From: Phycisphaerae bacterium
GTDB taxonomy: Bacteria; Planctomycetota; Phycisphaerae; UBA1845
DNA: 64,000 nucleotides
Direction of reading: 5' to 3'
Assembly: GCA_013360585.1 (NCBI GenBank)
Contig: JABWBH010000012.1
Span: forward strand, 1-64,000
In this document: positions 8,268 through 17,066 of the stretch, piece by piece
Position numbering within the stretch: the stretch's first letter is position 1
Layout: each line of letters opens with the position of its first letter
The notes under the pieces: model-generated
The model's database searches: none
Seen by the model: only the letters and a program-made list of their open reading frames with translations
Told to the model about the DNA's origin: nothing
Translations under genes and position numbers: made by a program

Positions 8268-9635
8268 CTACGGTGCGGGGAGGTGCGGATCGGGGGGTGT
8301 CGGGATTGCAGCCGAATCCTGTTTCGCCAGAGAGGCGAGGTAGGCCGCAAACCGGGCTTCAGCGCCGCGCGACGTGGGGACGTAGTAGGTGCGGTCGACG
8401 CCGAGGTAGGATTGCTCGACGTAGCCTTCCGGAGCGTCGTGGGGGTAGACGTAGCCTTCGCCGGCGCCGAGGCGCTTTGCACCGGCGTAGCCGGTTGAGC
8501 GGAGCGAGCGGGGGACGGGCAGCGTGCGTCCTTCACGCACGTCCTTCGACGCCTCCCAGATCGCCACAGCCGAGGCGTTCGACTTCGGGGCGCAGGCGAG
8601 GTAGATCGCGGCCTGGGCGAGAATGAGATTGCATTCAGGGAGTCCGACGCGGTCCGTCGCTTCGGCGGCGGCGTTGGCGACGAGCAGTCCGGTCGGATCG
8701 GCGTTGCCGATGTCCTCGGAGGCGGCGATGACGAGCCGGCGCGCGACGTAGCGCGGATCTTCCCCTGCTTCAAGCATGCGGGCGATCCAGTACACGGCGG
8801 CGTCGGGGTCGCTGCCGCGGACGCTCTTGATCATCGCGCTGATTGCGTCGTAGTGGGCGTCGCCGGTGGGGTCGTACTGGATGGCTTTGCGTTGGATGGA
8901 CTCCTGGGCGACGTCAAGATCGACGACGACGCCTTCGGGGCGCGGGCGGCCGTCGCCCTGCGAGAGGACCGCGATCTCCAGCGCGGTCAGGGCCCGCCGG
9001 GCGTCGCCGTCACACGTGACGGCGAGATGCTCGAGGGCGTCGGGCAGAAGCCTGACTTTCCACGCCCCCAGCCCTCGCTCGGCGTCTTCGGCGGCGCGGC
9101 GCAGGAGCAAGCGCACCTCGTCCAGCGACAGCGGCTCGAACTGGAAGATCTGACTGCGCGAGACGAGGGGAGCGTTGACGGCAAAGAAGGGGTTCTCGGT
9201 GGTCGCGCCGATGAGGATGACGATGCCGTCCTCGACGTCGTTGAGGAGGACATCCTGCTGGGCGCGATTGAAGCGGTGCAGTTCGTCGACGAAGAGGACG
9301 GTGCGCTGGGCGGAGGCTTCGAGGCGCTGGCGAGCCTGCGTGAGCACGTCGCGGATCTCCTTGACGCCGACGGCGGCGGCATTGACTTCAACGAAGTAGG
9401 CGCGGGTCGCGTCGGCGATGATGCGGGCGAGCGAGGTCTTTCCCGTGCCGGGCGGGCCGTAGAACAACATGCTGGAGAGGCGGTCGGCCTGAAGGGTGCG
9501 ACGCAGGAGGCGGTCCGGTCCGACGAAGTGCTGCTGGCCGACGAACTCGTCGAGCGTTCGCGGGCGCATGCGCACGGGCAGCGGCGCGACGCCCTCGCGA
9601 TTGCGGCGGCTCTGATCGGCGAAGAGATCCATCAT
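8268..9635 (-). CDS. rarA: RarA/MgsA replication-associated AAA+ ATPase
   Basis: The 455-residue clamp-loader-like ATPase acts at stalled replication forks. Motifs in order: PRTLDEFVGQQHFVG, Walker A YGPPGTGKTSLARI, Walker B VLFVDELHRFNRAQQD, sensor 1 IGATTENPFF, then the family-specific C-terminal MgsA domain (AISAMIKSVRGSDPDAAVYWIARMLEAGEDPRYVARRL, and DAPEGYVEQSYLGV...YYVPTSRG). Length matches the family (about 430-450). Ends with a short Pro-rich tail (IPTPPDPHLPAP). It converges on uvrB, another DNA-maintenance gene, but they do not share an operon. Confidence 0.95.
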   Translation of the reverse strand: MMDLFADQSRRNREGVAPLPVRMRPRTLDEFVGQQHFVGPDRLLRRTLQADRLSSMLFYGPPGTGKTSLARIIADATRAYFVEVNAAAVGVKEIRDVLTQARQRLEASAQRTVLFVDELHRFNRAQQDVLLNDVEDGIVILIGATTENPFFAVNAPLVSRSQIFQFEPLSLDEVRLLLRRAAEDAERGLGAWKVRLLPDALEHLAVTCDGDARRALTALEIAVLSQGDGRPRPEGVVVDLDVAQESIQRKAIQYDPTGDAHYDAISAMIKSVRGSDPDAAVYWIARMLEAGEDPRYVARRLVIAASEDIGNADPTGLLVANAAAEATDRVGLPECNLILAQAAIYLACAPKSNASAVAIWEASKDVREGRTLPVPRSLRSTGYAGAKRLGAGEGYVYPHDAPEGYVEQSYLGVDRTYYVPTSRGAEARFAAYLASLAKQDSAAIPTPPDPHLPAP

Positions 9636-9860
9636 GCAGGCACCCTGGGATCACCGGAACGGTTGTACGACACCGGGCCACGATCATCACCGGCGGGCGA
9701 GTGTCGTGGCACAGCCCTTGCATTGTAAGGGCCTTAATCAGAATCAACCACGGGTTCGATCCGGAAACCCGCGCCGCCGGAAGGGAGAACCGAACGTGGC
9801 GTCCGGAATTCCGAGCGTTGCGGGAGGCATGGGCACGGCGAACTGAAAAAGGAATGAGAC

Positions 9861-10763
9861 ATGCGCCGGGAATATCGGAGAGCGTTTACGCTGATTGAGC
9901 TGCTGGTTGTAATCAGCATCCTCGCGCTGCTGATCGCGGTGCTGATTCCGTCGTTATCGCGGGCGCGTGCGGGATCTCGCGCAACGGTGTGCGCGTCCCG
10001 GCTCCGTGAACTGGCGCGGGGGTTCGTCATGTACGGTGACGGGAACGGAGGGTATCTGGCGCCGATGCGCCCGCCAGACCTCGGAGGCGGAACCGGGAAC
10101 GAACACAACTACTACGACGTGGGGAACGGGAAGAAATACCGTCCGCGCTGGGCGGTCCTGATCGGGAGCTACGTCGGAGCGCACGCCTTTCCATCCCCCG
10201 AGTCGAAGCCGGACCGCGACGATTTCGTTCACGAAGTGTATCACTGTCCCGAGGCGCCGGAGTGGACGGACGAGCGGAACTTCGCTTACGGATACAACTA
10301 CCAGTTTCTGGGCAACAGCCGCACGCTTCCCAGCGGGCGCTTCATCAATTTCCCGGTCAATGTCACCCGCGTGCGCAACGGGCAACTGGTGATCATTGCG
10401 GATGCGATGGGAACGGCCGGCGGATTCCCCGCGCGGGAGCGCGGAGACTACGAAAACGACGGCGCCACGGCGTCGGCGATGGGAAACCACGGGTACACGC
10501 TCGATCCGCCGCGGCTGACCGCGGCGTCCGATCACGGCACGGGCGACGCCAACAGCCGCCGCAGCGCCGTTCATCCGCGGCACATGGGCAAGGTCAACGC
10601 CGTCTTCGCTGATGCCCACGCCGAAGCGCTGACCGATGAGTCGCTCGGATACCGTCGGCATGAGGACGGCCGGTATGTCGATCTCGATTCCGTCGAGAAC
10701 AAGCCGATCAACGTTAAGTTCTCCCTCTCCGGGAGAGACGACGAGCCTCCCCGGAAGCAGTGA
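9861..10763 (+). CDS. pseudopilin-like protein, planctomycete type
   Basis: The 300-residue product opens with a type IV/II pilin-like signal: basic MRREYRRA, then FTLIELLVVISILALLIAVLIPSL, with Phe after the short leader and Glu at position 5 of the mature part. This is the prepilin peptidase site. The rest is the extended globular domain common in Planctomycetota proteins, ending with a HxxHMGKVNAVFADAHAE stretch that resembles the H-X9-DG-type C-terminal motif of DUF1559-like proteins. AAAGGAA stands seven bases before the ATG. These proteins are found in large numbers per planctomycete genome; their specific roles are mostly unknown. A second such gene is at 15222-15962. Confidence 0.85.
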   Translation: MRREYRRAFTLIELLVVISILALLIAVLIPSLSRARAGSRATVCASRLRELARGFVMYGDGNGGYLAPMRPPDLGGGTGNEHNYYDVGNGKKYRPRWAVLIGSYVGAHAFPSPESKPDRDDFVHEVYHCPEAPEWTDERNFAYGYNYQFLGNSRTLPSGRFINFPVNVTRVRNGQLVIIADAMGTAGGFPARERGDYENDGATASAMGNHGYTLDPPRLTAASDHGTGDANSRRSAVHPRHMGKVNAVFADAHAEALTDESLGYRRHEDGRYVDLDSVENKPINVKFSLSGRDDEPPRKQ

Positions 10764-10891
10764 CGTCGCCTTCGGCTCTCGTCCGCGTTGTCTGAAGTCG
10801 TCGGGTTCATCCTCTCCGCGCGGCGCTGAGTTATGATGCTTCCGTGCCGGACGGGCGCGTGCGGCGCGCGTTCGTCGGTCGGGGGGAAGAC

Positions 10892-12151
10892 ATGCATCAG
10901 TTCATGCGTCGGATTCCGCGGATTCTGGTTGTTCTCGCATGCGGTTCTTTCGCCGGCGCGGCGACGCCTCCGGATGCGCAGCCGCGGCGGTTCGAGGAGG
11001 AGGGCGCGGTGTCGCGGTTCGCCGCGGTTCTGGACGCGGTCAAGGCAAGCCCCGCGACGATCCTGGTCGGCGCGGAGCGCTGGGAGAAGCTGGTGGAGGA
11101 GCATCGCGGGGCGATCGAATCCGCGACGACGCACGCGGAGTTCGCGCAGCGCGTCAACGCTTTGTTCGGGGCGACGGGGCAGTCGCACTTCGCCTACGAC
11201 ACGGACGAGGAGTTCGCGTACTGGCACCTGCTCAGCGCCTTTTATCGCACACCGGACACCCTCGTCGAGCACATCGGTTTGTTTCCGGAGCAGATCGAAG
11301 GACGGTGGTTCATCCGCGGCATTCTTGAAGGTTCGCCGGCGGAATCGCTTGACCTGCGTGAGGGCGACGAGCTGGTGTCGGTGGGGGATCGCCCGTTTTC
11401 GCCGATCCGGGCGTTTGCAGGGCTGGCGGGACAGCGCGTGCCGCTGGTCGTGCGGCGCACGCCGGACGCGCAGCACACGGTGACGGTGACGCCGGTGAAG
11501 GAGTCGCTGGCGGATGCCGTGGATCGGGCGATGAAAGCGAGCGTCGCGTACCTGCCTCACCGCGAAGGCATGTTCGCATATGCGCATTTGTGGATGATGC
11601 TCGGCGACGGCGGGGAGTATCAGGCGCTGCTGGCGATGCAGGATCGGGTGGACGGCGTCATTCTTGACCTGCGCGACGGCGTGGGCGGCACGCCGGCGCA
11701 CGGGCGGCAGTTTCTTCTCGGGAAGGATGAACGCGCGGCGCAGAAGGAAGGCGGCGCGGCGGGCGGCGACGTTGAGCGGGCGCGGTCCGGTCGGCCGCTG
11801 CGCACGTGGGTGAAACCGGTCGTGATCCTCATTGCGGACGGCACGCGCAGCGCGAAGGAATTGCTCATTCACGACGCGCGGAAGCAGGGACGCGCGGTTC
11901 TCGTCGGCACGCCGACGCCGGGGCACGTGACGGCGGTCGGCGGGATGCCGCGGGTCGGGGCGGACGCGGTCCTGATCCTGCCCGGCTTCCGCTTCGACCT
12001 CGAAGGCAAGCCGACGCCGCCGGACGTCCACGTCGAGCGCGATCTTCGCTACGCGGCCGGTCGCGACCCGCAACTCGACCGGGCCGCCGAGGTGCTCGCC
12101 GAACTGGTCCGGGAGGCGAAGAAGCAGCAGGCGGCGGCGCCGTCGAATTGA
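10892..12151 (+). CDS. exported PDZ protein with S41 (C-terminal processing) peptidase-like domain
   Basis: The 419-residue product has a signal peptide (RRIPRILVVLACGSFAGAA), a PDZ-like middle (GRWFIRGILEGSPAESLDLREGDELVSVGDRPF) and an S41-like peptidase domain (DGVILDLRDGVGG ... PVVILIADGTRSAKELL ... GRAVLVGTPTPGH). Family peptidases use a Ser-Lys dyad with Lys 25 residues after Ser. Here the Ser aligns with Ser320, but the residue at +25 is His345, not Lys, and the usual SASE is SAKE. The enzyme may be inactive or use another base. ATG 10892 has a GGGGGG run upstream. No processing substrate is evident nearby. Confidence 0.75.
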   Translation: MHQFMRRIPRILVVLACGSFAGAATPPDAQPRRFEEEGAVSRFAAVLDAVKASPATILVGAERWEKLVEEHRGAIESATTHAEFAQRVNALFGATGQSHFAYDTDEEFAYWHLLSAFYRTPDTLVEHIGLFPEQIEGRWFIRGILEGSPAESLDLREGDELVSVGDRPFSPIRAFAGLAGQRVPLVVRRTPDAQHTVTVTPVKESLADAVDRAMKASVAYLPHREGMFAYAHLWMMLGDGGEYQALLAMQDRVDGVILDLRDGVGGTPAHGRQFLLGKDERAAQKEGGAAGGDVERARSGRPLRTWVKPVVILIADGTRSAKELLIHDARKQGRAVLVGTPTPGHVTAVGGMPRVGADAVLILPGFRFDLEGKPTPPDVHVERDLRYAAGRDPQLDRAAEVLAELVREAKKQQAAAPSN

Positions 12152-12214
12152 TCGCGTCGATCAGCAGCCGCATAATCGTCGTGTGCTCTCTCTTGCGACT
12201 TCGCCGTGGATTTC

Positions 12215-13375
12215 ATGAAGATCGACCTTCACACGCACATTCTCCCGGAGTCCTGGCCGGACTTGGACGCCCAGTACGGGTACGGCGAATTCGTGCGGCT
12301 GGAGCGGGACGGCTCGGTCGGCGGAGCCGTTGCTGTCGGCGGAGCGGGCGGGGCAGCGGGGAGTCGGGGCGGGGCGCCCGGGGCGTGTCCCTGCACCGCG
12401 CGGATGATGATCGGAGATCGGCTTTTCCGCGTCATTGAGGACAACTGCTGGAGCCCGGCGCGGCGGATCGAGGACTGCGCGCAGACGGGCGTCACGGCGC
12501 AGGTCTTGTCCACCGTGCCGGTGATGTTCTCGTACTGGGCGAAACCGGCGGACGCGCTGGATCTGTCTCGGATGCTCAACGATCACCTGGCCGGGGTCGT
12601 CGCGGCGCATCCCGCGCGGTTCGCGGGGCTGGGAACGATCCCGCTTCAGGATCCGCACCTCGCGTGCCGGGAGCTGGAGCGATGTGTCACCCCCGTGGCA
12701 CGCGGAGGGCTGGGTTTGTGCGGCGTGCAGATCGGCACGAACGTCGGTCCCAACGAATTCACCGGACGCAGGGAGGCGTGGAATCTCGACGCGGCCGAGC
12801 TTTTCCCGGTGTTTCAGACGGCGGCGGCGCTGGGCGCGGCGGTCTTCGTGCATCCGTGGGACATGCTCGGCAAGGAGCGGATGAGCAGGTACTGGACGCC
12901 GTGGCTGGTGGGCATGCCCGCGGAGACGTGCCTGGCGATCTGCTCGGTGATCTTCGGCGGCGTGCTGGAGCGGCTGCCGACGCTGCGGATCGCCTTCGCG
13001 CACGCGGGCGGGTCGTTCCCCGGTACGATCGGGCGCATCGAGCACGGGTTCCACGCCCGCCCGGACCTGTGCGCGGTGGACAACGCCGTCTCCCCGCGCG
13101 CGTACCTTGCCCGACCCGACGGCCGCGGCGGCGTCCTGCCGGCGCGTTTCTACGTGGATTCGCTCACGCATGACGCCGAGATGCTGCGTTATCTGGTGCG
13201 GTTGCTGGGGGCGGAGCGCATCGCGCTGGGGTCGGATTATCCCTTCCCGCTGGGCGAGGATGTCCCCGGCGCGATGATCGAGGCGATGCTCGATCTCGAC
13301 GCGGCGACGAAGGCGCGACTGCTGGCGGGCACGGCGCTGGAGTTTCTGGGCGTGCCCCGGTCCCGCTTCGCCTGA
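12215..13375 (+). CDS. ACMSD-family amidohydrolase (2-amino-3-carboxymuconate 6-semialdehyde decarboxylase)
   Basis: The 386-residue product matches ACMSD along its length: [96 protein letters not shown] and [10 protein letters not shown]. Zinc ligands are expected at His6, His8, the His of VHPWD and the Asp of GSDYP. In the kynurenine pathway the enzyme decarboxylates ACMS to 2-aminomuconate semialdehyde, steering tryptophan carbon to catabolism instead of NAD. Residues about 35-60 hold a Gly/Ala-rich insertion (near [14 protein letters not shown]) absent from the family. The ATG at 12215 gives the classical MKID start; GTG 12206 is the alternative. Kynureninase lies 44 kb away. Confidence 0.88.
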   Translation: MKIDLHTHILPESWPDLDAQYGYGEFVRLERDGSVGGAVAVGGAGGAAGSRGGAPGACPCTARMMIGDRLFRVIEDNCWSPARRIEDCAQTGVTAQVLSTVPVMFSYWAKPADALDLSRMLNDHLAGVVAAHPARFAGLGTIPLQDPHLACRELERCVTPVARGGLGLCGVQIGTNVGPNEFTGRREAWNLDAAELFPVFQTAAALGAAVFVHPWDMLGKERMSRYWTPWLVGMPAETCLAICSVIFGGVLERLPTLRIAFAHAGGSFPGTIGRIEHGFHARPDLCAVDNAVSPRAYLARPDGRGGVLPARFYVDSLTHDAEMLRYLVRLLGAERIALGSDYPFPLGEDVPGAMIEAMLDLDAATKARLLAGTALEFLGVPRSRFA

Positions 13376-13402
13376 TTCACCGCACACGATCATGCACGCC
13401 TG

Positions 13403-13432
13403 GCGCTCCCTCACGGTCGCGGCTCGGTCATG
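13403..13432 (+). repeat. 30-bp dispersed repeat, copy B
   Basis: Reads GCGCTCCCTCACG then GTCGCGGCTCGGT on the plus strand. It lies between two convergent genes, 24 bases after the 3' end of the dockerin-like gene. Confidence 0.65.
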
Positions 13433-13456
13433 CTGAACCGATGCGCGCGTGAATAC

Positions 13457-14203
13457 CTAACTCCCGAACCGGTTCTGCATTTCCGCTGCGTCGCGCAAAT
13501 CCACGTCGCGGTCCGCGTCGAAGTCGAAGGCGTTGATACACGCCGTCTCGCACGTCGTCACGTCCGGATCCTCCGGTGCGGGACGGGCGGACGGACCGGA
13601 CAGGCACACGATCGCGGCGCGGTGATCGTCGAGATCGACGTCGCCGTCAGGCTCGAAATCGCCGTCGGCGTCGCGCAGAGGCACATTCGTGAAGCTCATC
13701 GTGAAGGGGGCGGAGTCGCTGTGCCGCCCGTTGTCGTCGTGAAGGATGAAAGTCGCATCCCAGATGCACTGCTCCGGGTCGAAATCCGCGTCGCGGTCGT
13801 CGATGTGCCAGATGAGGTGCGTGTGCAGGTTCTCGTTGCCGAGGCGCGCGGCCTCGCCGGGGTCGTCGAAGACGTTGAAGCTTCCGTCGATGACGCGGAA
13901 GGCCGGATCGATCGCGTCGATGATGAGGAAGATATTCGCGCCGCTGCGCATGCGGAAGAGGTCCCTGTCGGGGTCGTCGGTGATGACGCGGTCGAAACCG
14001 GGGTTGTTGTCCGCCCAGCCGTGAAGAATGCCGTCGGAGGGCGGCAGATAGACCAGATTCAGGCTGACGGGGAACCCCGCGTGCTTCAGATGATCAGCCG
14101 CGCTTCGACCGACAAAGACGTCTCCGGTGTGCTGCGCCATCGCGACCGGAACAACCAGCCAGATGGTCAGGCACGTGAGACGGAATCCTGTGCATGCAGA
14201 CAT
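13457..14203 (-). CDS. secreted protein ending in dockerin-like calcium loops
   Basis: The 248-residue product has a signal peptide ending AMAQ, then a domain shared with the neighbour at 14381-15136: both begin QHxxGDVxVG, both contain LHxHxxWxIDxxxxxxDxxxxxWxxTFxLxD and xDSAPxxxxFT. The C-terminal part instead shows two calcium-loop segments, DADGDFEPDGDVDLDDHRA and FDFDADRDVDLRDAAE, the pattern of a dockerin domain, with two Cys pairs around. Dockerins bind cohesins in cellulosomes, but in planctomycetes they are widespread on secreted proteins with unknown partners. AAGGAG eight bases upstream supports the start. Possibly a surface-display module. Confidence 0.8.
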   Translation of the reverse strand: MSACTGFRLTCLTIWLVVPVAMAQHTGDVFVGRSAADHLKHAGFPVSLNLVYLPPSDGILHGWADNNPGFDRVITDDPDRDLFRMRSGANIFLIIDAIDPAFRVIDGSFNVFDDPGEAARLGNENLHTHLIWHIDDRDADFDPEQCIWDATFILHDDNGRHSDSAPFTMSFTNVPLRDADGDFEPDGDVDLDDHRAAIVCLSGPSARPAPEDPDVTTCETACINAFDFDADRDVDLRDAAEMQNRFGS

Positions 14204-14350
14204 CGTGAAACTCCTTGAAATCGGGGCGAGCGTGGTTGATCCCTTATCCGGCGAGCGTCGGACCGCGGCGGAGCGCGGCGAACCGCGCCCCGCCGGGCCG
14301 ACCTTCCCCCTCCGTCAGTTCGTTGCTCCTGCGTCGCCGCACGTTTGAAC

Positions 14351-14380
14351 CCGCTTGCTCACGCGCGCGGTTCGGTTACG
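14351..14380 (+). repeat. 30-bp dispersed repeat, copy C
   Basis: Reads CCGCTTGCTCACG then CGCGCGGTTCGGT on the plus strand. It abuts the last base of the stop codon of the secreted gene that ends at 14381. Confidence 0.65.
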
Positions 14381-15136
14381 TTACGGACAGACGGTGTTGT
14401 CGGTGGTTCCGCATTCCACGACTTCAACCTGGTGCGGGCCATCGGCAACCCTCTTGAACTTCGCCCTGCCCTTTCCGCGGTCGTTGACGTGAAGCTCGGC
14501 GTCGGTGTTCGCGTCGCCGTCGAGACGCGCGGTCAGTTCCGCATCGACGCGGCCGCCCCTGAGCTTCGCCACGATCTTGTCTCCACCGCGGCAGGCCACG
14601 GTCAGCGTCTGCCCCGGCTTGCAGGCCGGGGTGAAGGCGATCACGATCGGCGCGGAGTCCGCGTAACCAGTCGCGCCTTCATCGAGGAGCGTGAACGTCC
14701 CGGACCACGCCTCCTGATCCGCGTCGTATTGCGGACTGTCCGCGTCGATGAACCAGAGGGCGTGCTCGTGCAGGTCGTGCCCGCCGAGCAGGATCGCCCC
14801 GCCAACGTGTATTTCGTTCAATCCGCCGTCGAACACCCGCAGCGCGTCGTCCAGCGCGTCCACGCGCAGCCAGACCTCACAACCCTCCGCGAGCGGGAGG
14901 AGGTTCTCCTCCGCTTTCTCGATCGCCTCGAAGCCCGGCTCGTCGCCCAGCCAGCCCTCAAGCCCGAACGCGGCGAAGGGATAAAGGACGGACGGCGCGT
15001 CCTGCTCGAAGATCGCCCCGAGCCTGCCCTCAGCCGTTGCGCCGACTTCGACGTCTCCTTCGTGCTCATGCTGCGCCAGCGCCGCAGGCGCCGCCGCGCC
15101 CAACAACAGAACCCCCCACAGTTTTCGTCGCCTCAT
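14381..15136 (-). CDS. secreted paralogue of the dockerin-bearing neighbour
   Basis: The 251-residue product has a signal peptide (LWGVLLLGAAAPAALAQ) and an N-terminal 165-residue domain homologous to that of the gene at 13457-14203 (QHEHEGDVEVG; LHEHALWFIDADSPQYDADQEAW; YADSAPIVIAFT). The C-terminus differs: in place of calcium loops it carries about 75 residues starting CKPGQTLTVACRGG, with GKGRAKFKRVADGPHQVEVVEC, resembling the end of the secreted protein at 1062-2492. AAGGAGA precedes the ATG. Tandem duplication followed by exchange of the C-terminal module is the simplest reading. Function unknown; export outside the cytoplasm is clear. Confidence 0.75.
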   Translation of the reverse strand: MRRRKLWGVLLLGAAAPAALAQHEHEGDVEVGATAEGRLGAIFEQDAPSVLYPFAAFGLEGWLGDEPGFEAIEKAEENLLPLAEGCEVWLRVDALDDALRVFDGGLNEIHVGGAILLGGHDLHEHALWFIDADSPQYDADQEAWSGTFTLLDEGATGYADSAPIVIAFTPACKPGQTLTVACRGGDKIVAKLRGGRVDAELTARLDGDANTDAELHVNDRGKGRAKFKRVADGPHQVEVVECGTTDNTVCP

Positions 15137-15221
15137 TGCTTGTCTCCTTTCCTCTCAGAACCTCTGAAACCCACGGCGGACGAAGCCCGCCCTACGATCC
15201 GAACCCTGAACCTCTGATCCT

Positions 15222-15962
15222 TCAGCGCCCGAGCAGCGGGTCGTACTTGTTGACGAGGAACTCGACGGGGAACGTCTCCGGCTTCACGAGGTACGTCTCG
15301 TTGAAGCGCAGACGATCGACGTGTCCGTCGAGGAAGCCGTAATTCGCCTTATCCCTGTGCCGCCGAACTTCGATCTCCCGTCCCGCCAGCTCCTCGGAGT
15401 CGCCGAACCACCAGTTTTCCGGGTGTACGTGGTCGCTGACCGCGAAGTCGCCTTGCTCCGCGAGCTCGACCCAGAAGATCGTCGAGCCGGGGCGGGTGAT
15501 GCGGTCGAGGAGGTCATAAGGGCCGCGATCGCCGATCTCGTAAGCGGTGTATCCGTTGCTGGCGAAGCTGGTGCGGCGCAGGAAGCTCTCGCCGCTGACG
15601 ACCAGCGGCGCGTCCCAGATTTCGCTCTCGTCGGCGGGACACCGCGCGATGTCGCGGTTTTTTCCGTATTCCTCCGCGAGCGTGTTCACCCACGACTTGT
15701 GCTCGTCGCTCCCGGATCCGCCGTGCGTCAGTCCCGCACCGGGGAGCCGGCCGTCGTAAGCGTCGGCGTACATCCGGACGGCGACACCGAGGCCGTGCAG
15801 GTGCGCCGCGCACGCCGCCGCCTTCGCCTGCTCCCGCGCGCCGCGCAGCGACGGCAGCAGGATCGAGATCAGGAGGGCGATGATGGCGATCACGACCAGC
15901 AGCTCGATCAGCGTGAACGCGCCGCGCCGCGGTGCGGGCGCTCTGACGCCTGTGCGTTTCAT
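15222..15962 (-). CDS. pseudopilin-like protein, planctomycete type
   Basis: The 246-residue product begins MKRTGVRAPAPRRG followed by the prepilin helix AFTLIELLVVIAIIALLISILLPSL, then a globular domain with CAAHLHGLGVAVRMYADAYDGRLPG, typical of planctomycete DUF1559-like proteins. Near the C-terminus, RHRDKANYGFLDGHVDRL is the H-x-DG motif, here clearly ending in DGH. GGAGG seven bases before the ATG at 15962 settles the start; the frame is open 41 codons upstream without sense. It belongs to the same strand and cluster as the two secreted paralogues at 13457-15136. Confidence 0.87.
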   Translation of the reverse strand: MKRTGVRAPAPRRGAFTLIELLVVIAIIALLISILLPSLRGAREQAKAAACAAHLHGLGVAVRMYADAYDGRLPGAGLTHGGSGSDEHKSWVNTLAEEYGKNRDIARCPADESEIWDAPLVVSGESFLRRTSFASNGYTAYEIGDRGPYDLLDRITRPGSTIFWVELAEQGDFAVSDHVHPENWWFGDSEELAGREIEVRRHRDKANYGFLDGHVDRLRFNETYLVKPETFPVEFLVNKYDPLLGR

Positions 15963-16253
15963 GTTCAAACCTCCGGCGCGCCGACCCTCCGAAGTGGACC
16001 GGGCGCGAGTATGAAAGTTTTCTTCGATCTCCGGCCTCGCCTGGCGCTGCGTGCGCCGTCGCGCGGACGGTGGATCATGCAACAAGAAAACGAGGTGTTA
16101 CGGGTTGACGTGTCGCGGCGGACGTTCGCCGGTCGCACCAGCCGGACATCCCGGCGCAGCCGACGATGCGTAACCCCTCACGGGAATCAGCGCACTCCGC
16201 GTGCTTCAAGGCGCGGCATCGGCGCAGCTACGACACGCAATTGAAGAGGGAAG

Positions 16254-16610
16254 TCAGGCTGGCGGGGCGCGGGCCTGCAACGAACCGAGGACGCGGGACG
16301 CAGGAGCCCGCAGGACCGGAAGTTCGACAGCGGCTTCGGGCGCCTCAAACGTAACCGGATCGCCGGTGGGGAACGTCGCCGCGACAAGGTGCGCGGCGAG
16401 GCACAGGTGGCAAGACCCCTGATCGTCGTGCGAGTGCGGCGCAGGCGTCGATCGCTCGGGGTGACAGGCGTCGGTCGCCGCGGGAAGGGCGTCGCACGCG
16501 GGGACGGTCTCGTGATGATGCCAGATCGCCGCCGGAAACGCCGCCCCGACGACCAGCACCGTCGCCAGCACGCGCGTCAACCAGCAGGATTTTCCGCGAA
16601 AACCGCTCAT
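16254..16610 (-). CDS. small His/Cys-rich membrane or exported protein (DUF2946-like)
   Basis: The 118-residue product has one hydrophobic segment (LTRVLATVLVVGAAFPAAIW) directly followed by HHHETVPAC, then a second cluster, HSHDDQGSCHLCLAAH. The layout of N-terminal membrane segment, His-rich stretch and C-x2-C near a hydrophobic stretch resembles small metal-associated periplasmic proteins such as DUF2946, often near copper genes. No metal transporter is adjacent here. The ribosome binding site is weak. Metal binding is inference. Confidence 0.55.
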   Translation of the reverse strand: MSGFRGKSCWLTRVLATVLVVGAAFPAAIWHHHETVPACDALPAATDACHPERSTPAPHSHDDQGSCHLCLAAHLVAATFPTGDPVTFEAPEAAVELPVLRAPASRVLGSLQARAPPA

Positions 16611-17066
16611 GTTTCAGGCTGCGCCGCTCATCGGCGGCGGTTGTTCCTCATCCGGCGTGCGTGTTTCACATTCAGCGCCTTCACTACGGATGATACCCCC
16701 TCCCGCCGGGCGGTTCAAGAGCCGAAACCGGGTCGCTCGATGAGGAGAGGCGTCATCTTTCATTCATGTCGAACCGGCTTCGGTTGACCTGAGTCTCCAC
16801 CTGGCTCCGGTTGCGGGGTGTTGAAATCGCATGACCTTAGCATGGCGCGATCCTGCGAGGAGGAGCAACGGGAGGTGTTGTGCCCCAGCACGCCAGTGCT
16901 GGGAAGCCCGCGCGGGGAAACCGAAGTCCCGGAGGGACGGAAGAAGCCCGCAAGGACGCCAGCCCGGCGCAACGGTCCGGATGCGTCAAGAGAGGATCGG
17001 AATGTTCCTCGTCGTACGGATCCTTTGCGAGGGATTCCCGGTTTGCCGCATCGGGACATGGATTCA
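16611..17066. other. intergenic stretch with hairpin-rich element
   Basis: About 450 bases without a supported gene. At 16884-16903 an 8-bp perfect stem, CCCAGCAC/GTGCTGGG, closes a GCCA loop, and at 16926-16938 GTCCC/GGGAC closes a GGA loop. The spacing and GC-rich linker suggest one structured element of roughly 16870-16960. Open frames across it look like artefacts. Confidence 0.45.

Noticed and set aside
7988-8773. Long minus-strand frame with PGVPPGVPPGV collagen-like stretch
   Set aside because: Most of it lies over rarA in another frame, and the free part is low-complexity with no ribosome binding site; the repeat unit in the DNA explains the residues.
16760-17059. 99-codon minus-strand frame between the His/Cys-rich gene and the sigma factor
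   Set aside because: It runs through the hairpin element; the residues follow from repeat-like DNA and have no protein-like pattern.
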